A stretch of 64,000 nt of DNA. Origin: FEN-299 sp963717945. GTDB lineage: Bacteria; Acidobacteriota; Vicinamibacteria; Vicinamibacterales; Fen-181. The notes under the pieces were generated by a model. The model worked only from the letters and a program-made list of their open reading frames with translations, had not been told where the DNA came from and ran no database searches. Where the stretch lies: positions 992,001-1,056,000 of the forward strand of contig CAVQXT010000003.1 in assembly GCA_963717945.1 (NCBI GenBank). Reading direction: 5' to 3'. How positions within the stretch are numbered: position 1 is the first letter of the stretch; every line of letters starts with the position of its first letter. The position numbers were made by a program, and so were the translations under genes. Shown in pieces: positions 17,490-28,450 of this stretch.

Positions 17490-17957
17490 ATGTTGCGCGG
17501 CAGTTTCACGGCCAAGATCGACGACAAGAGCCGCCTCAAGATCCCGCGCGACTTCCTCGCCTCGATCGAGGAGCAGTACGGACGCGATCTGTTCGTGACC
17601 AGCCTCGACGGCGTGTGCGCGTGCGTCTATCCCATGTCGGTCTGGACCGAAATCGAACGACAGCTTGGCGCCCAGGGGCTGGTCCGCGATCCGGAAGTCG
17701 ATCGCTTCTTCAAACATACCAGCTTCTTCGGCCAGGTGGCGGCCATCGACAACCAGGGGCGGGTGCTCATCCACCAGCGGCTGCGCGAGCAGACCGGCAT
17801 GGCTGGCGAGGTCGACGTCGTCGGCAGTTTCGATCACCTCGAGATCTGGAACCTCGAGCGGTTGAAGGCCGACCTCGCCTCGGCGCCGTTCACCGATGCC
17901 GACCGTCGCGTGCTGGCGGGCCTGCTGCGTCAGGCCGGCAAGACCGTGATCCCGTAA
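17490..17957 (+). CDS. mraZ: Division/cell-wall cluster transcriptional regulator MraZ
   Basis: This 155-aa DNA-binding protein has the double AbrB-like swapped-hairpin fold. The first repeat is at residues 5-50 (FTAKIDDKSRLKIPRDF) and the second at about 78-122 (VAAIDNQGRVLIHQRLR). MraZ forms a ring-shaped oligomer that represses the dcw cluster. It is the first gene of the cluster and its operator sits directly upstream. The ATG is supported by the upstream GTGGGAG. The last gene of the operon is probably ftsZ, about 14.5 kb away. Confidence 0.95.
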   Translation: MLRGSFTAKIDDKSRLKIPRDFLASIEEQYGRDLFVTSLDGVCACVYPMSVWTEIERQLGAQGLVRDPEVDRFFKHTSFFGQVAAIDNQGRVLIHQRLREQTGMAGEVDVVGSFDHLEIWNLERLKADLASAPFTDADRRVLAGLLRQAGKTVIP

Positions 17958-17981
17958 CCGCGAATCGGGACGGCCACGCCC

Positions 17982-18869
17982 ATGCCCGAGCATGTTCCGG
18001 TGATGAGCGCCGAAGTCGTGCAGGCCCTCGCTCCCGGGCGCGGCGGGCTGTTTGTCGATTGCACGGTCGGCCTCGGCGGCCACGCGGCGGCGGTGCTCGG
18101 GGCGGGCGCCGAGCGGCTGGTCGGGATCGACAGGGACCTGGACGCCCTGGCCGTCGCGCGGGAGCGCCTGGCGCGGTGGGGCGGCCAGGTGGAGCTGGTG
18201 CACGCGAACTACCGCGAGATCGGCCGCGTGCTCGACGAGCGCGGGATCGGCAGCGTGGACGGCGTCCTGGCGGACCTCGGCGTGTCCTCGCTGCAGTTCG
18301 ACGGCGAGGGGCGCGGGTTCAGTTTTCAGCGGGACGAGCCGCTGGACATGCGCATGGATCGATCGGCCGGCCCGACGGCCGCCGACCTGGTCGCGGACCT
18401 GTCGGAGCAGGATCTGGCAAACGTGATCTACCGGTTCGGCGAAGAGCGGTTCTCCCGTCGGATCGCGCGGGTGATCGTCGACGCGCGGCGCGCGGGCCCG
18501 GTGTCGACGACGGGCCAGCTGGCGGCGCTGGTGCGGCGGGCGGTGCCGCGCAAGGGATACAGCCCCATTCACCCCGCGACGCGGACCTTCCAGGCGCTGC
18601 GGATCGTGGTGAACGAGGAGCTCGAGGGGCTTGAGGAGTTCATCGACCGGGCGTGCCGGCGCCTCGCGTCGGGCGGACGGCTGGTCGTGCTGGCGTTTCA
18701 TTCGCTCGAGGATCGCGTGGTGAAGCACACGCTCCGCCGGCTCTCGGCCGACGAGCCGTCGTCGTTCAGGCTGCTGGCCCGGCGGGCCATGCAGCCGACC
18801 GACCAGGAAGTCGCGGCGAACCCGCGCGCGCGGAGCGCGAAGCTGCGGGCGATCGAGCGCGTGGCCTAG
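17982..18869 (+). CDS. rsmH: 16S rRNA (cytosine(1402)-N(4))-methyltransferase RsmH
   Basis: This 295-aa enzyme (formerly MraW) methylates N4 of C1402 in the 16S rRNA decoding centre using S-adenosylmethionine. It starts with the family motif EHVPVMSAEVVQAL and has the SAM site FVDCTVGLGGHAAAVL. The conserved blocks GFSFQRDEPLDMRMD, YRFGEERFSRRIA and ALRIVVNEELEGLE are all present. The length is normal. It lies 24 bases after mraZ, the usual order in dcw clusters. Confidence 0.97.
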   Translation: MPEHVPVMSAEVVQALAPGRGGLFVDCTVGLGGHAAAVLGAGAERLVGIDRDLDALAVARERLARWGGQVELVHANYREIGRVLDERGIGSVDGVLADLGVSSLQFDGEGRGFSFQRDEPLDMRMDRSAGPTAADLVADLSEQDLANVIYRFGEERFSRRIARVIVDARRAGPVSTTGQLAALVRRAVPRKGYSPIHPATRTFQALRIVVNEELEGLEEFIDRACRRLASGGRLVVLAFHSLEDRVVKHTLRRLSADEPSSFRLLARRAMQPTDQEVAANPRARSAKLRAIERVA

Positions 18870-18897
18870 GACACGTTCTCCGGAAGGGAACCACGAC

Positions 18898-19299
18898 ATG
18901 CACGGCAGGGCACATCCCACCACGGCGTTCGAGATGGACCCCGTGCTGCTTCCGCAGCAGGTGGTGCTCGAGGTCGATCGGTCGCGGCAGGTGGAATTCC
19001 GGCGGTGGCTCGCGATCGGGACCGTCGTCCTCGCCGCCGCGCTCTTCGACGGCTGGCAGCGCTCGGTGCCGGTGTCGCACGGATACCGGCTGGAGGAGGT
19101 CCACCGCTCGCTCGCCGAGGAGGACGCGATCGGCCGCCGCCTGCGCCTGGAGATCGCGTCGCTGCAATCGCCGGCCCGCATCGAGTGGCTGGCGACGAAC
19201 CAACTTCATCTCGTCGCCCCCGGACGGGACAACGCCGTGGTGATCGAGCGCATCGTGCCGCCGCCGGCGCCGCCGTCCTCGGTCGTCGCCCTGCGCTAG
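18898..19299 (+). CDS. ftsL: Cell-division protein FtsL-like
   Basis: This 133-aa bitopic protein has a cytoplasmic N-terminus, one membrane helix (about residues 38-56) and a periplasmic heptad-rich segment (about 63-105) ending in LATNQLHLVAPG, the typical FtsL C-terminal pattern. FtsL joins FtsB and FtsQ in the divisome and activates FtsW/FtsI. The sequence is poorly conserved, as usual for FtsL, so the call rests on topology and on the position between rsmH and ftsI. GGAAGGGA precedes the ATG. Confidence 0.85.
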   Translation: MHGRAHPTTAFEMDPVLLPQQVVLEVDRSRQVEFRRWLAIGTVVLAAALFDGWQRSVPVSHGYRLEEVHRSLAEEDAIGRRLRLEIASLQSPARIEWLATNQLHLVAPGRDNAVVIERIVPPPAPPSSVVALR

Positions 19300-19308
19300 G
19301 AACAGGAC

Positions 19309-21339
19309 ATGGTCGAGCCGCGCGCTTCTTGCAGCTGGAGACGCACCACCGGGCGCCGCCTGGGGATCGTCGCCGTGCTGTTCGGCCTGTGCGCGCTGGC
19401 CGTCCTGGCCCGTCTGGTCAACCTGCAGATCTTCCAGCGCCAGGCTCTCGAGAAGCGCGCCGAGAGTCAGCGGACCCTCCTCTTCGACGTGCCGGCCCAG
19501 CGGGGCGACCTCCTCGACCGCCACGGCAAGGTGCTCGCGTACAGCCTCGACGTGGACACGGTGTGCGCCGTGCCGAGCAAGCTGCAGGACCCGGCGCAGG
19601 TGGTTTCACGGATCTGCGGCGCGCTCGGCGACTGTGACGGGCCCGAACGCGCGCTGCTGACAAGGCGCCTGAGCCGCAAGGGCGCGTTCGCGTACGTCAG
19701 GCGCCAGATCAACGACGACCAGGCTCGCCGCGTGGCCGCGCTCCAGATCGACGGCGTCTTCTTCAGGAAGGAACCGCGGCGCTTCTATCCGAACCGCGAA
19801 CTCGCCGCCGCGGTGCTCGGGTACGTCGGGGCCGACAGCAAGGGGCTGGCCGGCCTCGAGCACACCTACGACGCGAAGCTGCGCGGGCGTCCCGGCCAGG
19901 TGCTGCTCGAGTTCGACGGCCGGAAGCGCGAACCGCACGTGTTCAACCGCGTCGGGCAGGATCCCGTGCCGGGAGAGTCGCTCGAGCTGACGATCGACGC
20001 CAACCTGCAGCACATCGCCGAGCGCGAGCTCGCGGCGGGCGTCCTCGAGAACAAGGCGGTGGGCGGCTCGGTGGTGATCATGGATCCGGCGTCGGGCGAG
20101 ATCCTGGCGCTGGCGAGCTACCCCACGTTCAACCCCAACTCGTACGCCCTCTACTCGTCCGACCAGGAGCGCAACCGCGGCGTGCAGGACGTCTACGAGC
20201 CGGGCTCGACGTTCAAGATCGTCACCGCGTCGGCGGCGCTCGAAGAGAAGACGATGCGCCCGACCGATCTCATCGACACCGGAAACGGCTCGATCGCGAT
20301 CGGCGCCAGGCGCGTCGTTCGGGAAGCCCAGGGGCACCACTACGGCACGCTCAGCTTCACCGACGTGATCGTCAAGTCGAGCAACGTCGGCGCGATCAAG
20401 ATCGGGTTCCGCCTCGGCGCCGAGCGGCTCGGCCGCTACGTCGAGCGCTTCGGGTTCGGGACCAGGCTGTCGCCGGACTTCCCGGGCGAGAGCGCCGGGA
20501 TCGTCTGGCAGCCGTCGCAGTGGACCGACGGCGCGCTGGCGTCGGTGTCGATGGGCTACCAGGTGAGCGTGACGCCGCTCCAGATGGCCGCCGCCGCCAG
20601 CACCGTGGCCAACGGCGGCGAGCTGGTGCAGCCGCGGATCGTGCGGGCGGTCATCGGCGCCGACGGGCGCGCCCCCGTGCCCCGCAAGGTGATCCGCCGG
20701 GTCACCTCGGCCGGCACCGCGTCGGCGATGACCGCGATCATGGAAGAGGTCGTGACGCAGGGCACCGGCAAGGCGGCCTCGCTCGCGGACTTCACCGTGG
20801 CGGGCAAGACCGGCACGGCGAACAAGAACCAGAACGGCCGCTACCTCGAGCACGACTACAACGTCTCGTTCGTCGGTTTCGTGCCCTCGCGCAATCCGGC
20901 GCTGACGATCATCGTCGTCATCGACACGCCGCGCGGGCCGAACCCGCCGTTTGGCGGCACGGTCGCGGCGCCGATCTTCAGCCGCATCGCCGAGGCCGCG
21001 CTGCGCTACCTCGGCGTCGCGCCGAACGTCAACCCCGCGCCCCGCGTGCTCGTCGCGCGCCGCGACGCGGGCCGCCAGGTCAAGGCCGCCGGCCCGGCGG
21101 CGCCGCCCTCGATCGTACCGGTCGCCGCCCCCCTGCTGGCCGGCCAGGTGGTCCTGCCGGAACTCCGTGGGCTCAGCCTCCGCGAAGCGCTGCGCGTGCT
21201 CGCGCGTCTGGGCATCACGCCGCGCGTCTCGGGCGAGGGCGTCGTGATCGAGCAAGAGCCGCTCCCCGGTACCGCGCTCGAGGTCGGCGGCGCCTGCCGC
21301 CTGGCGCTCGGCCGTCCGGTCGCGGGGAGCCGCCCATGA
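19309..21339 (+). CDS. ftsI: Class B penicillin-binding protein, FtsI/SpoVD type, with PASTA domain
   Basis: This 676-aa septal transpeptidase cross-links peptidoglycan at the division site. It has one N-terminal membrane helix (about 23-42), a dimerisation/pedestal domain, and a transpeptidase domain with Ser300-Thr-Phe-Lys303 (EPGSTFKI), SSN (VKSSNVGAIK) and KTG (VAGKTGTANKN). A single C-terminal PASTA domain (about 608-670) follows an Ala/Pro linker. PASTA-bearing FtsI is the arrangement seen in Gram-positives and Acidobacteria. The stop overlaps the murE ATG (ATGA). Confidence 0.96.
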   Translation: MVEPRASCSWRRTTGRRLGIVAVLFGLCALAVLARLVNLQIFQRQALEKRAESQRTLLFDVPAQRGDLLDRHGKVLAYSLDVDTVCAVPSKLQDPAQVVSRICGALGDCDGPERALLTRRLSRKGAFAYVRRQINDDQARRVAALQIDGVFFRKEPRRFYPNRELAAAVLGYVGADSKGLAGLEHTYDAKLRGRPGQVLLEFDGRKREPHVFNRVGQDPVPGESLELTIDANLQHIAERELAAGVLENKAVGGSVVIMDPASGEILALASYPTFNPNSYALYSSDQERNRGVQDVYEPGSTFKIVTASAALEEKTMRPTDLIDTGNGSIAIGARRVVREAQGHHYGTLSFTDVIVKSSNVGAIKIGFRLGAERLGRYVERFGFGTRLSPDFPGESAGIVWQPSQWTDGALASVSMGYQVSVTPLQMAAAASTVANGGELVQPRIVRAVIGADGRAPVPRKVIRRVTSAGTASAMTAIMEEVVTQGTGKAASLADFTVAGKTGTANKNQNGRYLEHDYNVSFVGFVPSRNPALTIIVVIDTPRGPNPPFGGTVAAPIFSRIAEAALRYLGVAPNVNPAPRVLVARRDAGRQVKAAGPAAPPSIVPVAAPLLAGQVVLPELRGLSLREALRVLARLGITPRVSGEGVVIEQEPLPGTALEVGGACRLALGRPVAGSRP

Positions 21340-22883
21340 CGCTGGGCCACCTCCTCGCCTCACTCGGCGACCTGGCTCCCGACCTGGCCGCCGTCGACCC
21401 GTCGCTCGCCGGCCGCGGGGTCAAGGCCGTCGCCTACGATTCCCGGCGCGTCGCGCCCGGCTCGCTGTTCGTGGCGCTGAAGGGGCAGAAGCTCGACGGC
21501 GCCGAGTTCGCGGTCCAGGCGCTGTCCAGGGGCGCGATGGCGGTCGTCGCCGAGGCCGGACCGCCGGCCGGCGCGACCTCGCCGTGGATCGTCGTGCCTG
21601 ACGCGCGCCTCGCGCTGGCGCGCCTCGCGGCGGCGTTCTATCAGCACCCGTCGCGGGACCTCGCCGTCGTCGGGATCACCGGCACCAACGGGAAGACGAC
21701 GACGGCCTACCTGGTGAACGCGCTCTTCGAGGCCGCCGGCATCCGCTGCGGCATGCTGGGCACGATCGTGTACCGCACGGGCGGCGAGGATCGGCCGGCG
21801 ACGCGGACCACGCCCGAATCGGTGGACGTCCAGCAGATGCTGCGCGAGATGGTCGCCCGCGGGTGCGGGGCGTGCGCCATGGAGGTGTCCTCCCACGCGT
21901 TGTCGCAGCGCCGTGTGGATCTGACGCGCTTCGCCGCCGGCGTCTTTACGAACCTCACGCGCGACCACCTCGATTTCCACGGCGACATGGAGTCGTACTT
22001 CCGGGCCAAGCGAAGGCTGTTCGAGATGCTCGGGCCGGACGCCGCCGCGGTCGTCAACCTCGACGATCCGCGCGGCGCCTCCCTGTCGGGCCTCGCCGGG
22101 CGAACGCTGAGCTACGCGGTCGATCGCGCCGCCGACATCCACCCCTCGACGCTGACCTATTCGCTCCGCGGCTTCGACTGCGACGTGCAGACGCCGGCCG
22201 GATCGATCGAGGTCCGCTCGCGGCTCGTCGGTCGGCCGAACGTGTACAACGTGCTGGCCGCGATGGGCGCCGCCATCGCCTGCGGCCTCCCGGTCGAGGC
22301 CATCGAGCGGGGGCTCGCCGCGCTCGACCGCGTGCCCGGCCGGTTCCAGGTCGTCTCGGGTCGGGACGACGACGTGACCGTGGTGGTCGACTACGCCCAC
22401 ACCGACGACGCCCTGAAGAACCTGCTCGAGACGGCGCGGCCGCTGGCCACCGCCAGGCTCATCACCGTGTTCGGGGCCGGCGGCGAGCGCGACCGGACCA
22501 AGCGGCCGCTGATGGGCGCCGTCGCCGCGCGCCTGAGCGACCTCGTCATCATCACGTCGGACAACCCGCGCGGCGAGGACCCGGCCGAGATCATCGAGGA
22601 GATCAAGCGCGGCGTGGCGATGCCGTCCGAGCGCACGCGGCCCTCCGAGTCGCGCGAGGGCCAGCCGAAGTACACGCCGCCGAAGCCGACGCCCCACATG
22701 GCGATTGTCGACCGCAAGCTGGCCATCGAGCGGGCGATCAGCCTCGCGCGGCCGGACGACGTCGTGGTGATCGCCGGCAAGGGGCACGAGCAGTACCAGG
22801 TCATCGGCGACCGCGAGATCCCGTTCGATGACGTCGCCGTGGCGCAGGACGCTCTCGGGCGCCGGCGCGCGGGGCGGGGGTGA
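21336..22883 (+). CDS. murE: UDP-MurNAc-L-Ala-D-Glu--2,6-diaminopimelate ligase
   Basis: This 515-aa ATP-dependent ligase adds the third residue of the stem peptide. It has the Mur N-terminal domain, the P-loop GITGTNGKTTTAYL and the central LTRDHLDFHGDM. SDNPRGEDP matches the DNPR motif that marks meso-diaminopimelate specificity rather than lysine. A 25-residue hydrophilic insertion lies between the DNPR region and IVDRKLAIERAI. The ATG overlaps the ftsI stop. A much longer in-frame extension upstream is only a shadow of ftsI. Confidence 0.96.
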   Translation: MTLGHLLASLGDLAPDLAAVDPSLAGRGVKAVAYDSRRVAPGSLFVALKGQKLDGAEFAVQALSRGAMAVVAEAGPPAGATSPWIVVPDARLALARLAAAFYQHPSRDLAVVGITGTNGKTTTAYLVNALFEAAGIRCGMLGTIVYRTGGEDRPATRTTPESVDVQQMLREMVARGCGACAMEVSSHALSQRRVDLTRFAAGVFTNLTRDHLDFHGDMESYFRAKRRLFEMLGPDAAAVVNLDDPRGASLSGLAGRTLSYAVDRAADIHPSTLTYSLRGFDCDVQTPAGSIEVRSRLVGRPNVYNVLAAMGAAIACGLPVEAIERGLAALDRVPGRFQVVSGRDDDVTVVVDYAHTDDALKNLLETARPLATARLITVFGAGGERDRTKRPLMGAVAARLSDLVIITSDNPRGEDPAEIIEEIKRGVAMPSERTRPSESREGQPKYTPPKPTPHMAIVDRKLAIERAISLARPDDVVVIAGKGHEQYQVIGDREIPFDDVAVAQDALGRRRAGRG

Positions 22884-22892
22884 CGGGCACCG

Positions 22893-24296
22893 ATGAACTG
22901 GACGATGGCGGACCTGGTCGGCGCGGTGGGCGGACGGCTCCTGGCGGGTGACGCGGCCGCGACCGTGTCGGGCGTGTCCATCGACACCCGGACGCTGACG
23001 CCGGGAGATCTGTTCGTCGCGATCCGAGGCGACGTGCACGACGGGCACGACTTCGTGGAGGCGGCGTTGGCGGGCGGGGCATCGGGCGCGGTCATCGGAG
23101 AGCCGATGCCGGCGCTGCGGCCGGATCTGGTGGCGGGCCGCGCGCTGGTCGTCGTGCCCGACACCACGCGGGCTCTGCAGCGACTGGCGCGCTGGGTGCG
23201 GCGCCGTTCCGGCGCGCGGGTCGTGGCGATCACCGGGAGCGCGGGCAAGACCACGACGAAGGACGTCACGGCCGCGTTCCTCGAACTTCGCTACCGGGTC
23301 ATGCGGTCGTCGGGCAACCGGAACAACCACATCGGACTCCCGCTGTCGCTGCTGGAGCTCGACGAGGGGACCGAGGTGGCGGTGGTCGAGCTGGGCATGA
23401 ACCACGCCGGCGAGGTCCGGAGGCTGGTCGAGATCGCCGAGCCCGACGTCAGGGTCTGGACCAACGTCGCCGAGGTCCACCTGGAATTCTTCCCGTCGGT
23501 CGAGGCGATTGCCGACGCGAAGGCGGAGGTGCTCGACGGGGCGACCGGCGGCACGCTGCTGGTCGCCAACGCGGACGACGCCCGGGTGATGGCGCGGGTT
23601 CAGGCGTTCCCGGGCCGCGTCGTGACGTTCGGCACCTCGGGCGGCGCGGACGTGAGGGCGTCGGCGATCGGGGACCGCGGCATCGACGGAATGGGCGCGC
23701 GCGTCGACACCGCGGTCGGCACGCTGCGCCTCGACGTGCCGCTCCTCGGGGCCGGGAACCTGCTGAACGTGCTGGCCGCCGTCGCCGTGGCCGTGGAGTT
23801 CGGCGTGCCGCTGGGCCAGGTGGCCGGCCGGGCGCGCACGCTGCGCGCGTCGGCCCACCGGGGCGACGTGATCCGCCTCGGCGGCAACGTGGTCGTCATC
23901 GACGACGCGTACAACGCGAACCCCGGCGCCGTGCGCGGGGCGCTCGCGGTGATGGCCGGCGAGCGTCGGTTCGCGCGCCGGGTGGCCGTGCTCGGCGAGA
24001 TGCTCGAGCTCGGGCCGCAGAGCGTGGCGCTGCACGAGGCGTGCGGCCGGGCCGCCGCGGCCGCGGGGCTCGCGCGGCTCGTGACGGTGGGCGGGGAGGC
24101 AGCACGACGCCTGGGGCGGGCCGCCGTGGACGAGGGGATGCCGGACTCGGCCGTGACGCACGCCGCGACGAGCGTCGAGGCCGCCGAGATCGCGGGTACG
24201 CTCGTGCAGCCGGGCGACCTCGTGCTGGTGAAGGGATCGCGCGGAATCAGGACCGAGCGCGTCGTGGAGCGGCTGGCGAGCGAGTTCGCGGCCTAG
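22893..24296 (+). CDS. murF: UDP-MurNAc-tripeptide--D-alanyl-D-alanine ligase
   Basis: This 467-aa ligase adds D-Ala-D-Ala to complete the UDP-MurNAc-pentapeptide. It has the N-terminal VSIDTRTLTPGDLFVAI, the P-loop ITGSAGKTTTKDV, the ELGMNHAGEVRRL motif and the C-terminal DDAYNANPGAVRGAL. It starts 9 bases after murE. In most dcw clusters mraY follows murF. Here murD follows after only 48 bases, and mraY is not in the window. Confidence 0.96.
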   Translation: MNWTMADLVGAVGGRLLAGDAAATVSGVSIDTRTLTPGDLFVAIRGDVHDGHDFVEAALAGGASGAVIGEPMPALRPDLVAGRALVVVPDTTRALQRLARWVRRRSGARVVAITGSAGKTTTKDVTAAFLELRYRVMRSSGNRNNHIGLPLSLLELDEGTEVAVVELGMNHAGEVRRLVEIAEPDVRVWTNVAEVHLEFFPSVEAIADAKAEVLDGATGGTLLVANADDARVMARVQAFPGRVVTFGTSGGADVRASAIGDRGIDGMGARVDTAVGTLRLDVPLLGAGNLLNVLAAVAVAVEFGVPLGQVAGRARTLRASAHRGDVIRLGGNVVVIDDAYNANPGAVRGALAVMAGERRFARRVAVLGEMLELGPQSVALHEACGRAAAAAGLARLVTVGGEAARRLGRAAVDEGMPDSAVTHAATSVEAAEIAGTLVQPGDLVLVKGSRGIRTERVVERLASEFAA

Positions 24297-24344
24297 CGCG
24301 TCCAGCCGTCGCAGGTATTACCAGAAGGGCCTGACGGCCCGTGG

Positions 24345-25739
24345 ATGGAAACCGGGATGTCCGACTTCGAGGTTGCTGGCCTGCGGGTCGTGGTGGTCGG
24401 CGCCGCGCGCAGCGGCGTCGCCGCCGCCGAGCTGCTCGCGCGGCGGGGCGCCCGCGTGACGCTGGCCGACCTCAAGCCGGACCTGCCCGACGCCGAACGC
24501 CTGCGCGAGGCCGGCGTGGCGCTGGCGCTCGGTCCGCACGAGCCGCAGCTGTTCGGCTCCGCGGACCTCGTCGTGCTCAGCCCCGGCGTCCCGCTGCGGC
24601 TGCCCGCGCTCGCCCGCGCGAGGCGCGCGAAGGTGCCGGTCATCGGGGAACTGGAGCTGGCCTCGCGGCTGCTCCGGGGCCGGATCGTGGCCATCACCGG
24701 CACGAAGGGCAAATCGACCACGACGACGCTGGTCGGCCGGATGCTGGCCGCGGCCGGGTTCGACGCGCCGGTGGCCGGGAACATCGGGGCGCCGCTTGCC
24801 GCGAAGGTCGACGCCTCGACGGAGGCGACGATCCACGTGGTCGAGGTGAGCAGTTTCCAACTGGAAACGACGGTCACCTTCCACCCGTGGATCGCGGCGC
24901 TGCTGAACCTGTCGGCCGACCACCTCGACCGGCACGCGAACCTGCGCGAGTACGCCGCCGCGAAGGCGCGGGTCTTCGCGAACCAGGGCCCCGACGACTG
25001 GGCGGTGGTGAACGCGGACGACGAGCCGGCCATGAGGCTGGCGGCCAGAAGGGCGCACGCGCCCACGCGGCTGTTCGCGCTGGACCGCGCGCTGGACGAG
25101 GGCACGGTGCTCTCGAACGGATGGCTCGTGTGGCGCGTGAAGGGACAGGCGGAGGTGCCCCTGCTGCCGGTCGGCGAGGTCCGGTTGCTCGGGCGCCACC
25201 TGCTGTCGGACGTGCTCGCCGCGTCGACGATTGCCATGCTGGCGGGCGCGCCGCCGGACGCCGTCCGCGCGGCCGTCTCCGGATTCACGGGGCTCGAGCA
25301 CGCGCTCGAACCGGTCGCGACGGTGAACGGGGTCCGGTTCGTCAACGACTCGAAGGCCACCAACGTCGAGTCGGCGCGCCGGGCGATCGAGAGCTTCGAG
25401 GGGAGCGTGGTGCCGATCGTCGGCGGCCGGTACAAGGGGGGCGACTTCCGCGACCTGCGCCCTGCGGTCGGCGCGCGCGTTGCGGCAGTGGTCGCCATCG
25501 GCGAGGCGCGGGCCATCGTGCGCGAGGCGCTGGCCGACCTGGTGCCGGTCATCGACGCCGCGTCGATGCCGGACGCCGTGCGGGCGGCGCTCGACGCGGC
25601 ACCGCCGGGCGGCATCGTCGTGCTGGCGCCGGCGTGCTCCAGCTTCGACATGTTTCGGGATTACGCGGAGCGGGGACGGGTCTTCAAGCAGGAAGTGCTG
25701 AAGCTCGTGGAAGCGCATCACGGACGCCGTGAGCCGTGA
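24345..25739 (+). CDS. murD: UDP-N-acetylmuramoyl-L-alanine--D-glutamate ligase
   Basis: This 464-aa ligase adds D-Glu to UDP-MurNAc-L-Ala. It has the N-terminal Rossmann-like VVVVGAARSGVAAAELL, SPGVPL, the P-loop ITGTKGKSTTTTLV (TK in place of the usual TN) and the C-terminal VGGRYKGGDF. Two in-frame ATGs, 24345 and 24357, are possible. The second gives MSDFEVAGLRV and is also plausible. The stop TGA lies within a GTGAGCCGTGAGC repeat that begins the intergenic inverted repeat. Confidence 0.95.
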   Translation: METGMSDFEVAGLRVVVVGAARSGVAAAELLARRGARVTLADLKPDLPDAERLREAGVALALGPHEPQLFGSADLVVLSPGVPLRLPALARARRAKVPVIGELELASRLLRGRIVAITGTKGKSTTTTLVGRMLAAAGFDAPVAGNIGAPLAAKVDASTEATIHVVEVSSFQLETTVTFHPWIAALLNLSADHLDRHANLREYAAAKARVFANQGPDDWAVVNADDEPAMRLAARRAHAPTRLFALDRALDEGTVLSNGWLVWRVKGQAEVPLLPVGEVRLLGRHLLSDVLAASTIAMLAGAPPDAVRAAVSGFTGLEHALEPVATVNGVRFVNDSKATNVESARRAIESFEGSVVPIVGGRYKGGDFRDLRPAVGARVAAVVAIGEARAIVREALADLVPVIDAASMPDAVRAALDAAPPGGIVVLAPACSSFDMFRDYAERGRVFKQEVLKLVEAHHGRREP

Positions 25740-25851
25740 GCAGTCGTCAGCCGGTCGGTGCGATTGAGAGCTGACCGCTGGGAACGCAGGCTGCCCCAGT
25801 CTGCGAGGTCGGTGTCTCGACCCCGGCTGACTGATGACTGCCCGCGGCTCA
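25729..25851. repeat. Imperfect inverted repeat between murD and ftsW
   Basis: The left arm (25729-25754) starts GTGAGCCGTGAGCAGTC and includes the murD stop codon. The right arm (25822-25851) is its imperfect reverse complement (CCGGCTGAC to GGCTCAC). About 67 bases lie between the arms. The unit GTGAGCCGT also occurs at 8838-8862 before the rhomboid gene. Transcribed, this would give a long stem-loop inside the dcw message. Confidence 0.6.
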
Positions 25852-25935
25852 CAGGCATCCGAGGTGCAGTCGGGTGTTCGGATCGATCGGGCCAGGGCAT
25901 TAGGCCCGGGCGACATGGGGCGGGGGCGACGAGAG

Positions 25936-27039
25936 ATGGCGCGAAAGCTCAAATCCGACGCGGTGCTGTTCACCACCACCCTGGTGCTGCTCGCCATCAG
26001 CATGGCCTGGGTGTACAGCGCGTCGGTCGTCACCGCGAGCGAGAAGATCCACGACCCGGCGTACTTCGTCATCCGGCAGGGCATCTGGGTGGCGCTCGGG
26101 CTGGTGGGCCTGTTCGCCACGATGACGGTCGACTACCGGCGGTTCTGCAACCGCACGGCGCTCATGTGGCTGGCGGGCGCGACCGTGCTCGGCCTGGTCG
26201 CGGTCTTCTTCTGCCGGCCCATCAACAACGCGCACCGGTGGCTCGGCATCGGCGGCGGCCTCGGCATCCAGCCGTCGGAGTTCGCCAAGTTCGTGGCCAT
26301 CCTGTTCGTCGCCACCGTGCTCGAGCGCCGGCTGGAGGAACACGAGCCGCTCGACCCGGGGCTCGTCCAGGCGTCGGCGCTGCTGCTGGTCTTCATGGCG
26401 CTCATCGTCGTCGAGCCGGACTACGGGAGCGCCATCGTGCTTCTGGCCACGGCGTGCGCGATGGTGTTCGTCGCAGGGCTGCCGTACCGACGCGTGGTCA
26501 CGGCGCTGCTCGTCCTGCCGCTGCCGCTTGTCGCGATCATGCTGTTCGCGCCGTACCGCCGCCAGCGGCTGCTCGCCTTCATGAACCCGTACGACGACCC
26601 GCTGGGCAAGGGATTCCAGACCATCCAGTCGCTCATCGCCGTCGGCACCGGCGGCGTGTGGGGCAAGGGGTTCATGGCTGGCGTGCAGAAGATGTTCTAC
26701 CTGCCGGAGGCGCACAGCGACTACATCTTCGCCGTCATCGCGGAGGAGCGGGGGTTGGTCGGCTCGGTGATCGTGCTGCTCTGCTTCGCGGTCATCATCT
26801 GGCGCGGGCTCCGCGTGGCGCGGCGTGCGCCCGACGCGTTCGGCTGCCTGCTGGCGGTGGGCATCACGACGATGATCGGCCTCCAGGCGATGGTGAACCT
26901 CGGCGTGGTCGTCGGCCTGCTCCCGTCGAAAGGGATCCCGCTGCCGTTTGTCAGCGCCGGCGGCTCGTCGATGCTGGTGAGCCTGGCGGCCATGGGCGTG
27001 CTGCTGAACATCTCGCAGCAGGCGTCGGCGACGGAGTAA
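25936..27039 (+). CDS. ftsW: Peptidoglycan glycosyltransferase FtsW
   Basis: This 367-aa SEDS-family membrane enzyme polymerises septal glycan strands with FtsI. It has ten helices, the family block IGGGLGIQPSEFAKF near residue 110 and VKASEGIPLPFVSAGGSS-like residues (LLPSKGIPLPFVSAGGSS) near 330. The catalytic aspartate of SEDS proteins should be in the loop near MNPYDDPLGKGFQ. The start at ATG 25936 gives the normal length. The frame is open further upstream to 25834, but that part covers the repeat. ftsW ends 3 bases before murC. Confidence 0.95.
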   Translation: MARKLKSDAVLFTTTLVLLAISMAWVYSASVVTASEKIHDPAYFVIRQGIWVALGLVGLFATMTVDYRRFCNRTALMWLAGATVLGLVAVFFCRPINNAHRWLGIGGGLGIQPSEFAKFVAILFVATVLERRLEEHEPLDPGLVQASALLLVFMALIVVEPDYGSAIVLLATACAMVFVAGLPYRRVVTALLVLPLPLVAIMLFAPYRRQRLLAFMNPYDDPLGKGFQTIQSLIAVGTGGVWGKGFMAGVQKMFYLPEAHSDYIFAVIAEERGLVGSVIVLLCFAVIIWRGLRVARRAPDAFGCLLAVGITTMIGLQAMVNLGVVVGLLPSKGIPLPFVSAGGSSMLVSLAAMGVLLNISQQASATE

Positions 27040-27042
27040 CGG

Positions 27043-28446
<1,404 letters not shown>

Positions 28447-28450
28447 GCGC

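Noticed and set aside
21360..24161. A 933-codon minus-strand ORF opposite murE and murF
   Set aside because: It is antisense to two complete Mur ligases, with no domain or start signal of its own.
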